Positions 26,795-36,347 of a stretch of 64,000 nucleotides of DNA are shown here, one piece after another. Below the pieces are notes generated by a model. The model had not been told where the DNA came from. It worked only from the letters and a program-made list of their open reading frames with translations, and did not search any database. The position numbers and the translations under genes were made by a program. The stretch's first letter is position 1; each line of letters starts with the position of its first letter. The DNA comes from CAWDZK01 sp963807005 (GTDB lineage: Bacteria > Actinomycetota > Actinomycetes > JACCUZ01), in the NCBI GenBank assembly GCA_963807005.1, contig CAWDZK010000004.1, positions 248,001-312,000 on the forward strand, read 5' to 3'.

Positions 26795-27580
26795 CTACTC
26801 CCAGCGGAACGTGCGGACCGTCAACGCCCCTGCGACCGCGGCCCACGCGAGCAGGACACCCACCGAGACCCACGGGAGCGCGCCACCGTCGCGCAGGACG
26901 ACGCGCAGCCCCTCGGACAGGGCCCCGGCCGGCAGCGCTTCGAGCAGCGGCCGGGCCCCGGCCGGGAACCGGTCCAGCGGGACGGCTATGCCGCCGCTGA
27001 CGAGCAGCAGGAGGTACACCAGGTTGGCGGCGGCCAGGGTGGCCTCGGCGCGCAGCGTCCCCGCCATCAGCAGGGCGAGCGCGCTGAACGCGGCCGTCCC
27101 CGCCAGGACCAGGACCAGGACGGCGAGCCACGACCCGCGAGGGTCCCAGCCGAGCAGCTGGGCGACCCCGGCGAGCAGCGCCACCTGCATGGCCTCGATC
27201 GCCAGCACCGACAGGCCCTTCGACCCGAGCAGCGCCCCCCGCGGCAGCGGTGAGGCGCCGAGTCGCTTGAGGGCGCCGTAGCGTCGTTCGAAGCCGGTGC
27301 CGATCGCCAGGCCGGTGAACGAGGTCGACATGACCGCGAGGGCAAGGACGCCCGGCACCAGGAAGTCGACCCGCGAGGCACGGTCGCCGAGGTTCATCAC
27401 CTCGACGCTCCCGAACACGACCAGGACGAGAACCGGGATCACGACGGTGAGCAGCAGCTGCTCGCCGTTGCGCAGCACCATCCGGACCTCGAGCGCGGTC
27501 TGCGCGGCGAGCATCCGGGGCAGCGATGCCGCGCCGGGCCGGGGAGCGAACGTCCCCGGTTCACGGGCACCGGTGGTCAT
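26795..27580 (-). CDS. ABC-2 type transporter permease
   Basis: The 261-residue protein has six hydrophobic helices of the ABC-2 membrane family, with the FLVPGVLALAVMSTSFTGLA segment near 70 and the conserved GFERRYGALKRLGASPLPR loop. It starts with ATG overlapping the ATPase stop (ATGA). A much longer open frame runs upstream through two other genes and is not real. Together with the ATPase it forms a two-gene exporter of drug/lipid type. The substrate is unknown. In some actinobacteria such a pair sits beside the suf operon and ctaA, as here. Confidence 0.88.
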   Translation of the reverse strand: MTTGAREPGTFAPRPGAASLPRMLAAQTALEVRMVLRNGEQLLLTVVIPVLVLVVFGSVEVMNLGDRASRVDFLVPGVLALAVMSTSFTGLAIGTGFERRYGALKRLGASPLPRGALLGSKGLSVLAIEAMQVALLAGVAQLLGWDPRGSWLAVLVLVLAGTAAFSALALLMAGTLRAEATLAAANLVYLLLLVSGGIAVPLDRFPAGARPLLEALPAGALSEGLRVVLRDGGALPWVSVGVLLAWAAVAGALTVRTFRWE

Positions 27581-28503
27581 CCGCGCAGCTCCGAGCCGGT
27601 CAGCTCCAGGAAGACGTCCTCCAGCGAGCGGCGACCCACCGTCAGTCCCTCGGGCATCACGTCGCGGTCGGCGCACCAGCGGGTGAGGTCGGCAAGCAGC
27701 CGGGCGTCGACGTGGCCGTGCAGCACGTACCGGCCGGGGGACACCTCGTCCACCCGGACGGCGGCGGGCAGGGCCTCGACCAGCGCCGCCACGTCGAGCG
27801 CAGGCGGCCCGTCGAAACGCAGGCTGCCGCCCGCGCCGGCCGCGGTGAGCTCGCCGGGGGACCCGACGGCGATGACCTTGCCGTGGTCGACGACGGCGAC
27901 CTGGTCGGCCAGTCGCTCCGCCTCGTCCATGAAGTGCGTCGTCAGGACGACCGTGACCCCGTCGTCGCGCAGGGCCTCGACCAGCTCCCACGTCGCGCGC
28001 CGGGCCTGCGGGTCCAGCCCGGCGGTCGGCTCGTCCAGGAAGACCAGCTCCGGGCGGCCGACCACGGCCAGCGCGAGCGAGAGCCGCTGCTGCTGGCCGC
28101 CGGAGAGCCGGCGGTAGGACGTCCGCCCGGCCGAGCCGAGACCCAGCCGGTCGACCAGGGTGGGCACGTCGAGCGGGTGGGCGTGGAGGGACGCGACGTG
28201 CCGCAGCATCTCCACGGCCTTGACGCCCGGGTAGATGCCGCCCTGCTGGAGCATCACGCCGACGCGCGGTCGCAGCGCCCGGGCGTCCCGCCACGGATCG
28301 AGGCCGAGCACCCGGACGCCGCCGGCATCGGGCCGGCGGTAGCCCTCGCAGGTCTCGACGGTGGTCGTCTTCCCGGCACCGTTGGGGCCGAGGACGGCGG
28401 TGATGGTGCCCGTCGCGACCGTGAGGGACAGCCCGTCGACCGCCATCTTGCCGTCGTACCGCTTGACGAGGTCGACGACCTCGACCGCAGCGGAGGGGGG
28501 CAC
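27577..28503 (-). CDS. ABC transporter ATP-binding protein (ABC-2 exporter, DrrA type)
   Basis: The 308-residue ATPase has Walker A GPNGAGKTT near 38, the Q-loop region VMLQQGG, signature LSGGQQQR and Walker B ELVFLDEPTAGLD. A C-terminal extension of about 80 residues is typical of DrrA-like ATPases. It energises the permease encoded downstream with a 4-base overlap. It starts with GTG, and the 79-base gap to the divergent sufR may be shared regulatory space. Confidence 0.9.
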   Translation of the reverse strand: MPPSAAVEVVDLVKRYDGKMAVDGLSLTVATGTITAVLGPNGAGKTTTVETCEGYRRPDAGGVRVLGLDPWRDARALRPRVGVMLQQGGIYPGVKAVEMLRHVASLHAHPLDVPTLVDRLGLGSAGRTSYRRLSGGQQQRLSLALAVVGRPELVFLDEPTAGLDPQARRATWELVEALRDDGVTVVLTTHFMDEAERLADQVAVVDHGKVIAVGSPGELTAAGAGGSLRFDGPPALDVAALVEALPAAVRVDEVSPGRYVLHGHVDARLLADLTRWCADRDVMPEGLTVGRRSLEDVFLELTGSELRG

Positions 28504-28571
28504 CGGGCGAGTCTAGGGACGAGCAGCCGCCGTGCTGCGGGCCGGGTTTGCGATCGTTGCGGAATAACGGC

Positions 28572-28586
28572 ACACTGGTGTTGTGA
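28572..28586. promoter_or_regulatory. Predicted SufR operator over the sufR start codon
   Basis: The sequence ACACT-GGTGT-TGTGA is an ACACT-N5-TGTGA inverted repeat. From memory this is the site reported for mycobacterial SufR in front of the suf operon. The right half-site includes the GTG start codon at 28583-28585. This implies autorepression and perhaps a leaderless transcript, since no Shine-Dalgarno is visible. AATAAC at 28563-28568 is a possible -10. Confidence 0.6.
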
Positions 28587-29271
28587 AATCCACCCTCGAG
28601 GCGACGACCCGCGACCGCGTCGCGCGGACGGTGCTCGAGAACGGCCCCGTCACGGCAGCCGCGCTGGCCGAGGAGCTCGGCGTCACGCCGGCCGCCGTGC
28701 GCCGGCACCTGGACGCCCTGCTCGCCGACGGCCTGGCCGAGGAGCGCGAGCCGCGCCCGACCGCCGTCCGCGGCCGGGGCCGCCCGGCCCGCCTGTTCGC
28801 GCTCACCGCCGCCGGCCGGGACGCGTTCGACCAGGCGTACGACGACCTGGCCGCCAGCGCCCTGCGCTTCCTGGAGGAGACCGGTGGCCGGGACGCCGTC
28901 GGCGCGTTCGCCCGGCAGCGGGTGGCCGAGCTCGAGGCGCGGTACCGGCCGGTGGTCGACGCGGCCACGCCGTCCGGGCGGGTGGGGGCGCTGGCCGAGG
29001 CGCTCTCGCACGACGGCTACGCTGCCGCGACGCGCCCCGCCGGGGGCACGGAGCAGCTCGCGGGGGAGCAGCTCTGCCAGCACCACTGCCCCGTCGCGCA
29101 CGTCGCGGAGCAGTTCCCCGAGCTGTGCGAGGCGGAGACCGAGGTCTTCGCGCGCCTGCTCGGCACCCACGTCCAGCGCCTGGCGACCATCGCCCACGGC
29201 GACGGCATCTGCACCACCTTCGTCCCGCGAACCACCCGGGACGCCGAGAACCACCCAACGGAGGAGTCCTC

Positions 29272-29275
<4 letters not shown>
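28583..29275 (+). CDS. sufR: SufR, iron-sulfur-sensing repressor of the suf operon
   Basis: The 230-residue protein has an N-terminal DeoR/ArsR-like winged helix (about 10-75; AALAEELGVTPAAVRRHLDAL). Its C-terminal Cys set, C165 and C169 (LCQHHCPV), C182 and C210, fits the cluster ligands of SufR. In the apo or damaged state it is expected to release repression of Fe-S cluster assembly. It is the first gene of the suf operon and overlaps sufB by 4 bases (GTGA). A matching inverted repeat covers its own start. The start is GTG without an evident ribosome site. Confidence 0.92.
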
Positions 29276-30689
<1,414 letters not shown>

Positions 30690-30693
<4 letters not shown>

Positions 30694-31907
30694 GCAGCCC
30701 TGTCACGACCACGGCCGCGGAGATCCTCAGCCCCGAGACCGGCGGGTTCAGCGGAACGCCGCACTCGCACGGGGCGACCCCGGTGCCCGGCGACAGCCGC
30801 GGCGAGCGGGCGCGCTCGTTCGACCCCGACGCGTTCCTCGTCCCGACCGGGCGCGAGGAGGAGTGGCGGTTCACCCCGCTGCACCGTCTGCGGCACCTGC
30901 ACGAGGACGCTCCTGCGGGCGACGGCGGCGTGTCCGTGGTCGTCGACGCCGCTCCCGAGGTCGAGGTCGAGACGGTGTCCCGCGAGGACGTCCGTCTGGG
31001 CACCGTGGGCACGCCGGCGGACCGGGTCGCGGCCCGCGCCTGGGCGACGTTCGAGAAGGCCACCGTCCTGACGGTGCCCCGCGACGCGGTCGCGACCACC
31101 CCGACCGTCGTCACCGTCACCGGTGAGGGCATCGACAAGGGCGCGGCCTTCGGTCATCTGCTGGTCGACGTCCAGCAGTTCGCGCAGGCGGTGGTCGTGC
31201 TCGACCACGTCGGCAGCGCGACGTACGCCGACAACGTCGAGTTCCGCATCGCCGACGGCGCGAAGCTCACCGTCGTGGTCATCGACGACTGGGCCGACGA
31301 CGCCGTGCACGTCGGACAGCACTCGGTGTCGGTCGGGCGGGACGCGAGCTTCAAGAGCATCGCCGTCACCTTCGGTGGAGACCTGGTGCGGCTGGCGTCC
31401 GAGGCGCGCTACACCGCGACCGGTGGCGACGTCGAGATGCTCGGCGTCTACTTCGCCGACGCCGACCAGCATCTCGAGCACCGGCTGTTCGTGGACCACG
31501 GCTTCCCGCACTGCCGCTCGCACGTCACCTACAAGGGGGCGCTGCAGGGGGCCGAGGCGCACACGGTCTGGATCGGCGACGTCCTCATCCGCGCCGAGGC
31601 CGAGGGCACCGAGACGTACGAGGTCAACCGGAACCTCGTCCTCACCGACGGAGCCAGGGCTGACTCGGTGCCCAACCTCGAGATCGAGACCGGCGAGATC
31701 GTCGGAGCCGGCCACGCCAGTGCCACCGGGCGCTTCGACGACGAGGCGCTGTTCTACCTGCAGTCCCGTGGCATCCCGCCCGACGAGGCCCGTCGCCTGG
31801 TCGTGCGCGGGTTCTTCGCCGACGTCATCGGCCAGATCGGCATCCCCGAGGTGCAGCAGCGGCTGATGGCCCGGGTCGAGGCGGAGCTCGAAGGCGCGGT
31901 GCTCTGA
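30690..31907 (+). CDS. sufD: Fe-S cluster assembly protein SufD
   Basis: The 405-residue SufD partner of SufB has the EEEWRFTPLHRLR segment near 50 and the SufBD core ending SRGIPPDEARRLVVRGFFADVI. The only start codon compatible with the conserved N-terminus is TTG at 30690, which overlaps the sufB stop (TTGA). Coupling of translation is therefore likely. The first 40 residues are poorly conserved, so a start at a later GTG cannot be excluded. Confidence 0.93.
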
Positions 31908-31908
31908 C

Positions 31909-32229
31909 GTGCCCGACTTCCAGCGCGCCTGCGCCGTCGACGACGTGGCAGACGGCACCGCCGTCCGGGTCGTGGTCGACGGTGTCCCGGTCGCCGTGGT
32001 CCGCAGCTCCGGCGAGGTCTACGCCATCCACGACGTCTGCTCGCACGCGAACGTCGCCCTGTCCGAGGGCGAGATCGACGACCAGACCATCGAGTGCTGG
32101 CTGCACGGGTCGCGCTTCGACCTCGTCACCGGCCGCCCGACCGGCCTCCCGGCCACCCAGCCCGTACCCGTGTACCCCGTGAAGATCGACGGTGACGACG
32201 TGCTCGTCTCCGTCATGAAGGAGAGCTGA
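31909..32229 (+). CDS. Rieske-type [2Fe-2S] ferredoxin of the suf operon
   Basis: The 106-residue protein has a Rieske centre: Cys44 and His46 in DVCSHANV, Cys63 and His66 in ECWLHGSRF. It is of the small soluble NirD/biphenyl-dioxygenase ferredoxin type with no membrane anchor. Actinobacterial suf operons regularly hold such a gene between sufD and sufC. It may donate electrons to cluster assembly, but that is not proven. It starts with GTG one base after the sufD stop. Confidence 0.92.
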   Translation: MPDFQRACAVDDVADGTAVRVVVDGVPVAVVRSSGEVYAIHDVCSHANVALSEGEIDDQTIECWLHGSRFDLVTGRPTGLPATQPVPVYPVKIDGDDVLVSVMKES

Positions 32230-32232
32230 CCC

Positions 32233-32997
32233 GTGAGCACCCTGGAGATCCGCGACCTGCACGTGACGGTCGACGCCGAGGGGAGCCCGCGCGAGATCCT
32301 GCGTGGTGTCGACCTGACCGTGAAGGCCGGTGAGACCCACGCGATCATGGGCCCCAACGGCTCGGGCAAGTCGACCCTCGCCTACTCGATCGCCGGCCAC
32401 CCCAAGTACACCGTCACCGGTGGCACCGTGACGCTCGACGGGGCCGACGTGCTGGCCATGAGCGTCGACGAGCGGGCCCGGGCCGGACTGTTCCTCGCGA
32501 TGCAGTACCCCGTCGAGGTGCCGGGCGTCTCGGTGTCCAACTTCCTTCGCAGCGCCAAGACCGCGGTCGACGGCGAGGCGCCGAAGCTCCGGACCTGGGT
32601 CAAGGAGATCCGCGAGGCGATGGAGCGGCTCGCCGTGGACCCCTCCTTCGCCGAGCGCAGCGTCAACGAGGGCTTCTCCGGTGGCGAGAAGAAGCGGCAC
32701 GAGATCCTGCAGCTCGAGCTGCTCCGGCCGAAGATCGCGGTCCTCGACGAGACCGACTCCGGCCTGGACATCGACGCGCTCAAGGTCGTGTCCGAGGGTG
32801 TCAACCGGGTCCGTGAGGGCGGCGAGACCGGTGTGCTGCTCATCACCCACTACACCCGGATCCTGCGCTACATCGAGCCCGACTTCGTGCACGTGTTCGT
32901 GGCCGGCCGCATCGTCGAGGAGGGTGGCCGGGAGCTGGCCGACACCCTCGAGGCCGAGGGCTACGAGAAGTTCCTGCCCGCGAGCGCCTCGGCATGA
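32233..32997 (+). CDS. sufC: Fe-S cluster assembly ATPase SufC
   Basis: The 254-residue ABC-type ATPase has Walker A GPNGSGKSTL near 40, the SufC-specific signature region FSGGEKKRHEILQLELL, and Walker B VLDETDSGLDIDALK. It drives conformational change in SufBC2D. GTG start three bases after the Rieske stop; its end overlaps sufS by 4 bases. Length and motifs are normal. Confidence 0.96.
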   Translation: MSTLEIRDLHVTVDAEGSPREILRGVDLTVKAGETHAIMGPNGSGKSTLAYSIAGHPKYTVTGGTVTLDGADVLAMSVDERARAGLFLAMQYPVEVPGVSVSNFLRSAKTAVDGEAPKLRTWVKEIREAMERLAVDPSFAERSVNEGFSGGEKKRHEILQLELLRPKIAVLDETDSGLDIDALKVVSEGVNRVREGGETGVLLITHYTRILRYIEPDFVHVFVAGRIVEEGGRELADTLEAEGYEKFLPASASA

Positions 32998-34289
32998 GCA
33001 ACCCGTCGAGCACCCTCGACGTCGAGAAGGTCCGCAAGGACTTCCCGGCGCTCGAACGGCTGGTCCACGGCGACCGGCCGCTGGTCTACCTCGACAACGC
33101 GGCGACCTCGCAGAAGCCGCAGCAGGTGCTCGACGCCCTGGACGACTACTACGCGCGTCACAACGCCAACGTGCACCGCGGCATCCACGTGCTCGCCGAG
33201 GAGGCGACCGCGCTGTACGAGGGAGCCCGGGACAAGGTGGCGCGGTTCATCAACGCCGCCGACCGAGCCGAGGTGGTGTTCACCAAGAACAGCACCGAGG
33301 CGCTCAACCTGGTCGCGAACGTGCTCGGCTGGGCCGACCGTGACCGGCCGGGCGGTGGGCGTGGCCGGGGGCTCGGTCCCGGCGACGAAGTCGTCATCAC
33401 CGAGATGGAGCACCACTCCAACATCGTCCCGTGGCAGCTGGTCACCCAGCGGACCGGAGCGACGCTGCGGTGGTTCGGCCTGACCGACGAGGGCCGGCTG
33501 GACCTGTCCGACCTGGACGGCGTCATCACCGAACGGACCAAGGTCGTGTCGTTCGTCCTGGTCTCGAACATCCTGGGCACGGTGAACCCGCCCGAGGAGA
33601 TCGTCCGCCGGGCGCGCGAGGTCGGTGCGCTGGTCGTCGTCGATGCCTCGCAGGCCGCGCCGCACATGCCGTTGGACGTGCAGGCGCTCGGCGCCGACCT
33701 GGTCGCCTTCACCGGCCACAAGATGTGCGGACCGACCGGCATCGGCGTGCTCTGGGGTCGCCGCGAGCTGCTCGAGGAGCTGCCGCCGTTCCTGGGCGGC
33801 GGCGAGATGATCGAGATGGTCACGATGGCCACCTCGACCTACGCGGGACTGCCGCACAAGTACGAGGCCGGCACCCCGCCGATCGCGCAGGCGGTGGGCC
33901 TCGGCGCGGCGGTCGACTACCTGACCGGCCTGGGCATGGACGCCGTGCATGCGCACGAGCAGCACATCACGGCGTACGCGCTGGACCGCCTGCAGCAGGT
34001 CGAGGGGCTGCGGATCATCGGGCCGGCGACCACGGAGGCGCGCGGGGCAGCGGTGTCGTTCGCGCTCGGTGACCTGCACCCCCACGATGTCGGCCAGGTG
34101 CTGGACGAGCTCGGCATCGCGGTCCGGGTCGGCCACCACTGTGCGCGTCCGGTCTGCCTGCGCTACGCCGTGCCGGCCACCACCCGGGCGTCGTTCTACC
34201 TGTACTCGACCGAGGCCGAGGTGGACGCGCTGGTGGCCGGGCTCGAGCACGTGCAGCGCTTCTTCGCCGGTCCGGGAGGTGCGCAGTGA
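32994..34289 (+). CDS. sufS: Cysteine desulfurase SufS
   Basis: The 431-residue PLP enzyme takes sulfur from cysteine and passes it to SufU. The PLP lysine lies in FTGHKMCGPTGIGVLWG near 242. The persulfide-forming cysteine lies in RVGHHCARPVC near 383. It is a group II desulfurase. A short Gly/Arg insert (GGGRGRGLGPGDEVV) near 121 is longer than in many homologues. The ATG overlaps sufC and the stop overlaps sufU, each by 4 bases. Confidence 0.96.
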   Translation: MSNPSSTLDVEKVRKDFPALERLVHGDRPLVYLDNAATSQKPQQVLDALDDYYARHNANVHRGIHVLAEEATALYEGARDKVARFINAADRAEVVFTKNSTEALNLVANVLGWADRDRPGGGRGRGLGPGDEVVITEMEHHSNIVPWQLVTQRTGATLRWFGLTDEGRLDLSDLDGVITERTKVVSFVLVSNILGTVNPPEEIVRRAREVGALVVVDASQAAPHMPLDVQALGADLVAFTGHKMCGPTGIGVLWGRRELLEELPPFLGGGEMIEMVTMATSTYAGLPHKYEAGTPPIAQAVGLGAAVDYLTGLGMDAVHAHEQHITAYALDRLQQVEGLRIIGPATTEARGAAVSFALGDLHPHDVGQVLDELGIAVRVGHHCARPVCLRYAVPATTRASFYLYSTEAEVDALVAGLEHVQRFFAGPGGAQ

Positions 34290-34771
34290 AGCTCGAGTCG
34301 ATGTACCAGGAGATCATCCTCGACCACTACCGCAGCCCCCACCACAAGGGCCTCCGCGAGCCGTTCGACGCCGAGGTGCACCACGTCAACCCGACCTGCG
34401 GCGACGAGGTGACGCTTCGGGTCCGGATGTCCGGGGACGGGCGCACGGTCGAGGACGTGTCCTACGACTCGATGGGCTGCTCGATCTCGCAGGCGTCGGT
34501 GTCGGTCATGACCGACCTGGTGGTCGGCAAGGACCTCAAGGCCGCCGACGCCGCCTACGACGCCTTCCTCGCGCTGATGCGCACCAAGGGCGACAGCGAG
34601 TCGGTCCTCGAGGCCGACGAGGAGCTGCTCGAGGACGCGGTCGCGTTCGAGGGCGTCTCGAAGTACCCCGCGCGCATCAAGTGCGCGCTGCTCGGCTGGA
34701 TGGCCTGGAAGGACGCCACCGCGCAGGCGGTTGCGACTCAGGACCGACGTACGACGGAGGAGAGCGCATGA
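34286..34771 (+). CDS. sufU: SufU sulfurtransferase
   Basis: The 161-residue zinc protein accepts the persulfide from SufS and feeds the SufB scaffold. Zinc ligands fit Cys38 and Asp40 (NPTCGDEV), Cys65 (DSMGCSIS) and Cys133 (IKCALLGW). The insertion between Cys65 and Cys133 distinguishes SufU from IscU. It overlaps sufS and sufT by 4 bases each. Confidence 0.95.
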   Translation: MKLESMYQEIILDHYRSPHHKGLREPFDAEVHHVNPTCGDEVTLRVRMSGDGRTVEDVSYDSMGCSISQASVSVMTDLVVGKDLKAADAAYDAFLALMRTKGDSESVLEADEELLEDAVAFEGVSKYPARIKCALLGWMAWKDATAQAVATQDRRTTEESA

Positions 34772-35121
34772 GCGAGACCGCGACCGACACGACCCAGGGT
34801 GGCGGACCGACGCTCGCGACGGTCGACGACGTCGAGGAGGCGATGCGCGACGTGGTCGACCCCGAGCTCGGCATCAACGTCGTCGACCTGGGCCTGGTCT
34901 ACGGAGTGCACGTCGACGACGACAACGTCGTGACGCTGGACATGACCCTCACCTCGGCGGCCTGCCCGCTCACCGACGTCATCGAGGACCAGACGAACTC
35001 CGCGCTGGCACCGCTGGCCAAGGAGGCCCGGATCAACTGGGTCTGGATGCCGCCGTGGGGCCCGGACAAGATCACCGACGAGGGTCGCGAGCAGCTGCGC
35101 GCCCTCGGCTTCAACGTCTGA
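34768..35121 (+). CDS. sufT: SufT/MIP18-family (DUF59) Fe-S maturation factor
   Basis: The 117-residue protein carries the DUF59 signature VDPELGINVVDLGLVYGV and the conserved cysteine in TSAACPLTD. Relatives help deliver clusters to target proteins. It is the last gene of the suf operon; ATG overlaps the sufU stop. A 32-base palindrome 90 bases downstream probably terminates the operon. Confidence 0.93.
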   Translation: MSETATDTTQGGGPTLATVDDVEEAMRDVVDPELGINVVDLGLVYGVHVDDDNVVTLDMTLTSAACPLTDVIEDQTNSALAPLAKEARINWVWMPPWGPDKITDEGREQLRALGFNV

Positions 35122-35210
35122 GTCGCCGACCTAGGCCCCCTTTGGCCAGGCGATCCGCCGACTGGCAGAGGGGTTCCCGGACTTACTGTGCCCTGCAGGC
35201 CTCGGTGAGT

Positions 35211-35242
35211 CCGAGTTGATCACGTTAACGTGATCAACTCGG
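35211..35242. terminator. Perfect 32-base palindrome between convergent genes
   Basis: The half CCGAGTTGATCACGTT is followed without any spacer by its exact reverse complement, AACGTGATCAACTCGG. It lies in the 185-base gap between sufT and the convergent zinc peptidase. Position and symmetry suggest a bidirectional terminator. Its AT-rich centre contrasts with the GC-rich surroundings, so it could also be a repeated intergenic element or a protein-binding site. Confidence 0.6.
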
Positions 35243-35252
35243 AGCGGGGTGT

Positions 35253-35272
35253 GGGTGGGTGGGTGGGTGGGG
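35253..35272 (+). other. G-quadruplex-forming motif
   Basis: Five runs of three or four G separated by single T residues lie at 35253-35255, 35257-35259, 35261-35263, 35265-35267 and 35269-35272, just after the palindrome. Such G3-T tracts form very stable parallel quadruplexes. The strand is G-rich in the suf direction. It may assist termination or simply be a slipped GGGT repeat. Confidence 0.55.
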
Positions 35273-35306
35273 TGGTGAGGCGTCCGTACCGGGCGGCGCG
35301 GTCGGG

Positions 35307-36200
35307 TCAGAGGCCGCGGAAGGTGTCGCAGGCGTTGACGTCTCCGGTGCTGCGACCGGTGGTGAACCACTGCTTGCGCTGCTCGGCGGAGCCGTGGGTG
35401 AACGACTCCCGGTCGACCCGGCCCTGGGTCTGCTGCTGGATGCGGTCGTCCCCGACGGCCGCGGCGGCGGCCTGCGCCTGCTGCACCTCGGCGTCGCCGA
35501 CCGACACGTTGCCGGCCTCGTCGGCGAGCCGGCTCCACACCCCGGCGTAGCAGTCGGCCTGCAGCTCCATCGCCACCGACAGCTCGTTGGCCCGCCGGGG
35601 CGAGGCCTGCTGGGCTGCCCGGACCTTCCGTTCGGTGCCGAACAGCGTCTGCAGGTGGTGGCCGGCCTCGTGGGCGAGGATGTAGGCCTGCGCGTACCGG
35701 CCCTCTGCCCCGAACTGCTGCTGCAGCTGGTCGAGGAAACCGATGTCGAGATAGATGCGACGGTCCGGCGGGCAGTAGAACGGGCCGACCTGGGACGAAG
35801 CCTGGCCACAGCCCGTGCTGACCGCCTGGGTGAAGAAGGTGAGCCCTGGCTGCTCGTACGACGAGCCGGCCCGGCCGAACTCGTCGGTCCAGACCTCGTT
35901 GACCTCGTTGTAGACCTTGACGAGGAAGCAGTCGTCGTAGCGGTCGATGGCGCCGGCGGTGTTGCACCGGTCGGCCAGCGCGCGCTCGCCCGACCCCTGA
36001 CCCTGGACCGCGCCACCTTGCTGCACCGGCCCGGTGGTGCCGACGTCGCCACCGCCCAGGACGCCCACCAGCAGGTAGATGATCAGCCCGACGACGCCGA
36101 GGCCGCCGCCGCCGATCGCGACCGGACCCCCGATGCCGCGTCCGCGCTGGTCGGACACGCCGGAGACGTCGACCCGCTGGTCGTCGAAGTCGATACCCAT
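35307..36200 (-). CDS. Membrane-anchored neutral zinc metallopeptidase (YpfJ family)
   Basis: The 297-residue protein starts MGIDFDDQRVDVSGVSDQRG, the usual beginning of this family. One membrane helix follows (about 36-51), then a Gly/Gln linker and a peptidase domain. The zinc motif HEAGHHLQ holds two His ligands and the catalytic Glu. The segments PVGPFYCPPD-like (VGPFYCPPDRRIYLD) and MELQADCYAGVW are typical. Function is unknown beyond predicted proteolysis outside the membrane. An upstream in-frame start at 36254 is less likely because it adds a non-conserved Arg-rich extension. Confidence 0.88.
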   Translation of the reverse strand: MGIDFDDQRVDVSGVSDQRGRGIGGPVAIGGGGLGVVGLIIYLLVGVLGGGDVGTTGPVQQGGAVQGQGSGERALADRCNTAGAIDRYDDCFLVKVYNEVNEVWTDEFGRAGSSYEQPGLTFFTQAVSTGCGQASSQVGPFYCPPDRRIYLDIGFLDQLQQQFGAEGRYAQAYILAHEAGHHLQTLFGTERKVRAAQQASPRRANELSVAMELQADCYAGVWSRLADEAGNVSVGDAEVQQAQAAAAAVGDDRIQQQTQGRVDRESFTHGSAEQRKQWFTTGRSTGDVNACDTFRGL

Positions 36201-36347
36201 GGCCCACCAATGCGGATGAGGCTCCTCGCGGAGCGCGCGTAGACTACGCGGCATGTCCGCGCCGTGCCCGTGAGCCGACCTGCCGTGTCCGTGGGCCTAC
36301 CCACGAACCCCAGTGCCCACCCACGACCACGTTGAAGGACCTCCTCG

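Noticed and set aside
26795..29254. A continuous 819-codon frame suggesting a large fused ABC permease
   Set aside because: Only the last 261 codons encode the permease. The rest runs through the ATPase and sufR genes in a wrong frame, and an ATGA start at 27580 explains the gene.
27526..29271. Upstream extension of sufB to more than 1000 residues
   Set aside because: The extension is antisense or out of frame to other genes. A GGAGGAG site and GTG at 29272 give the normal SufB.
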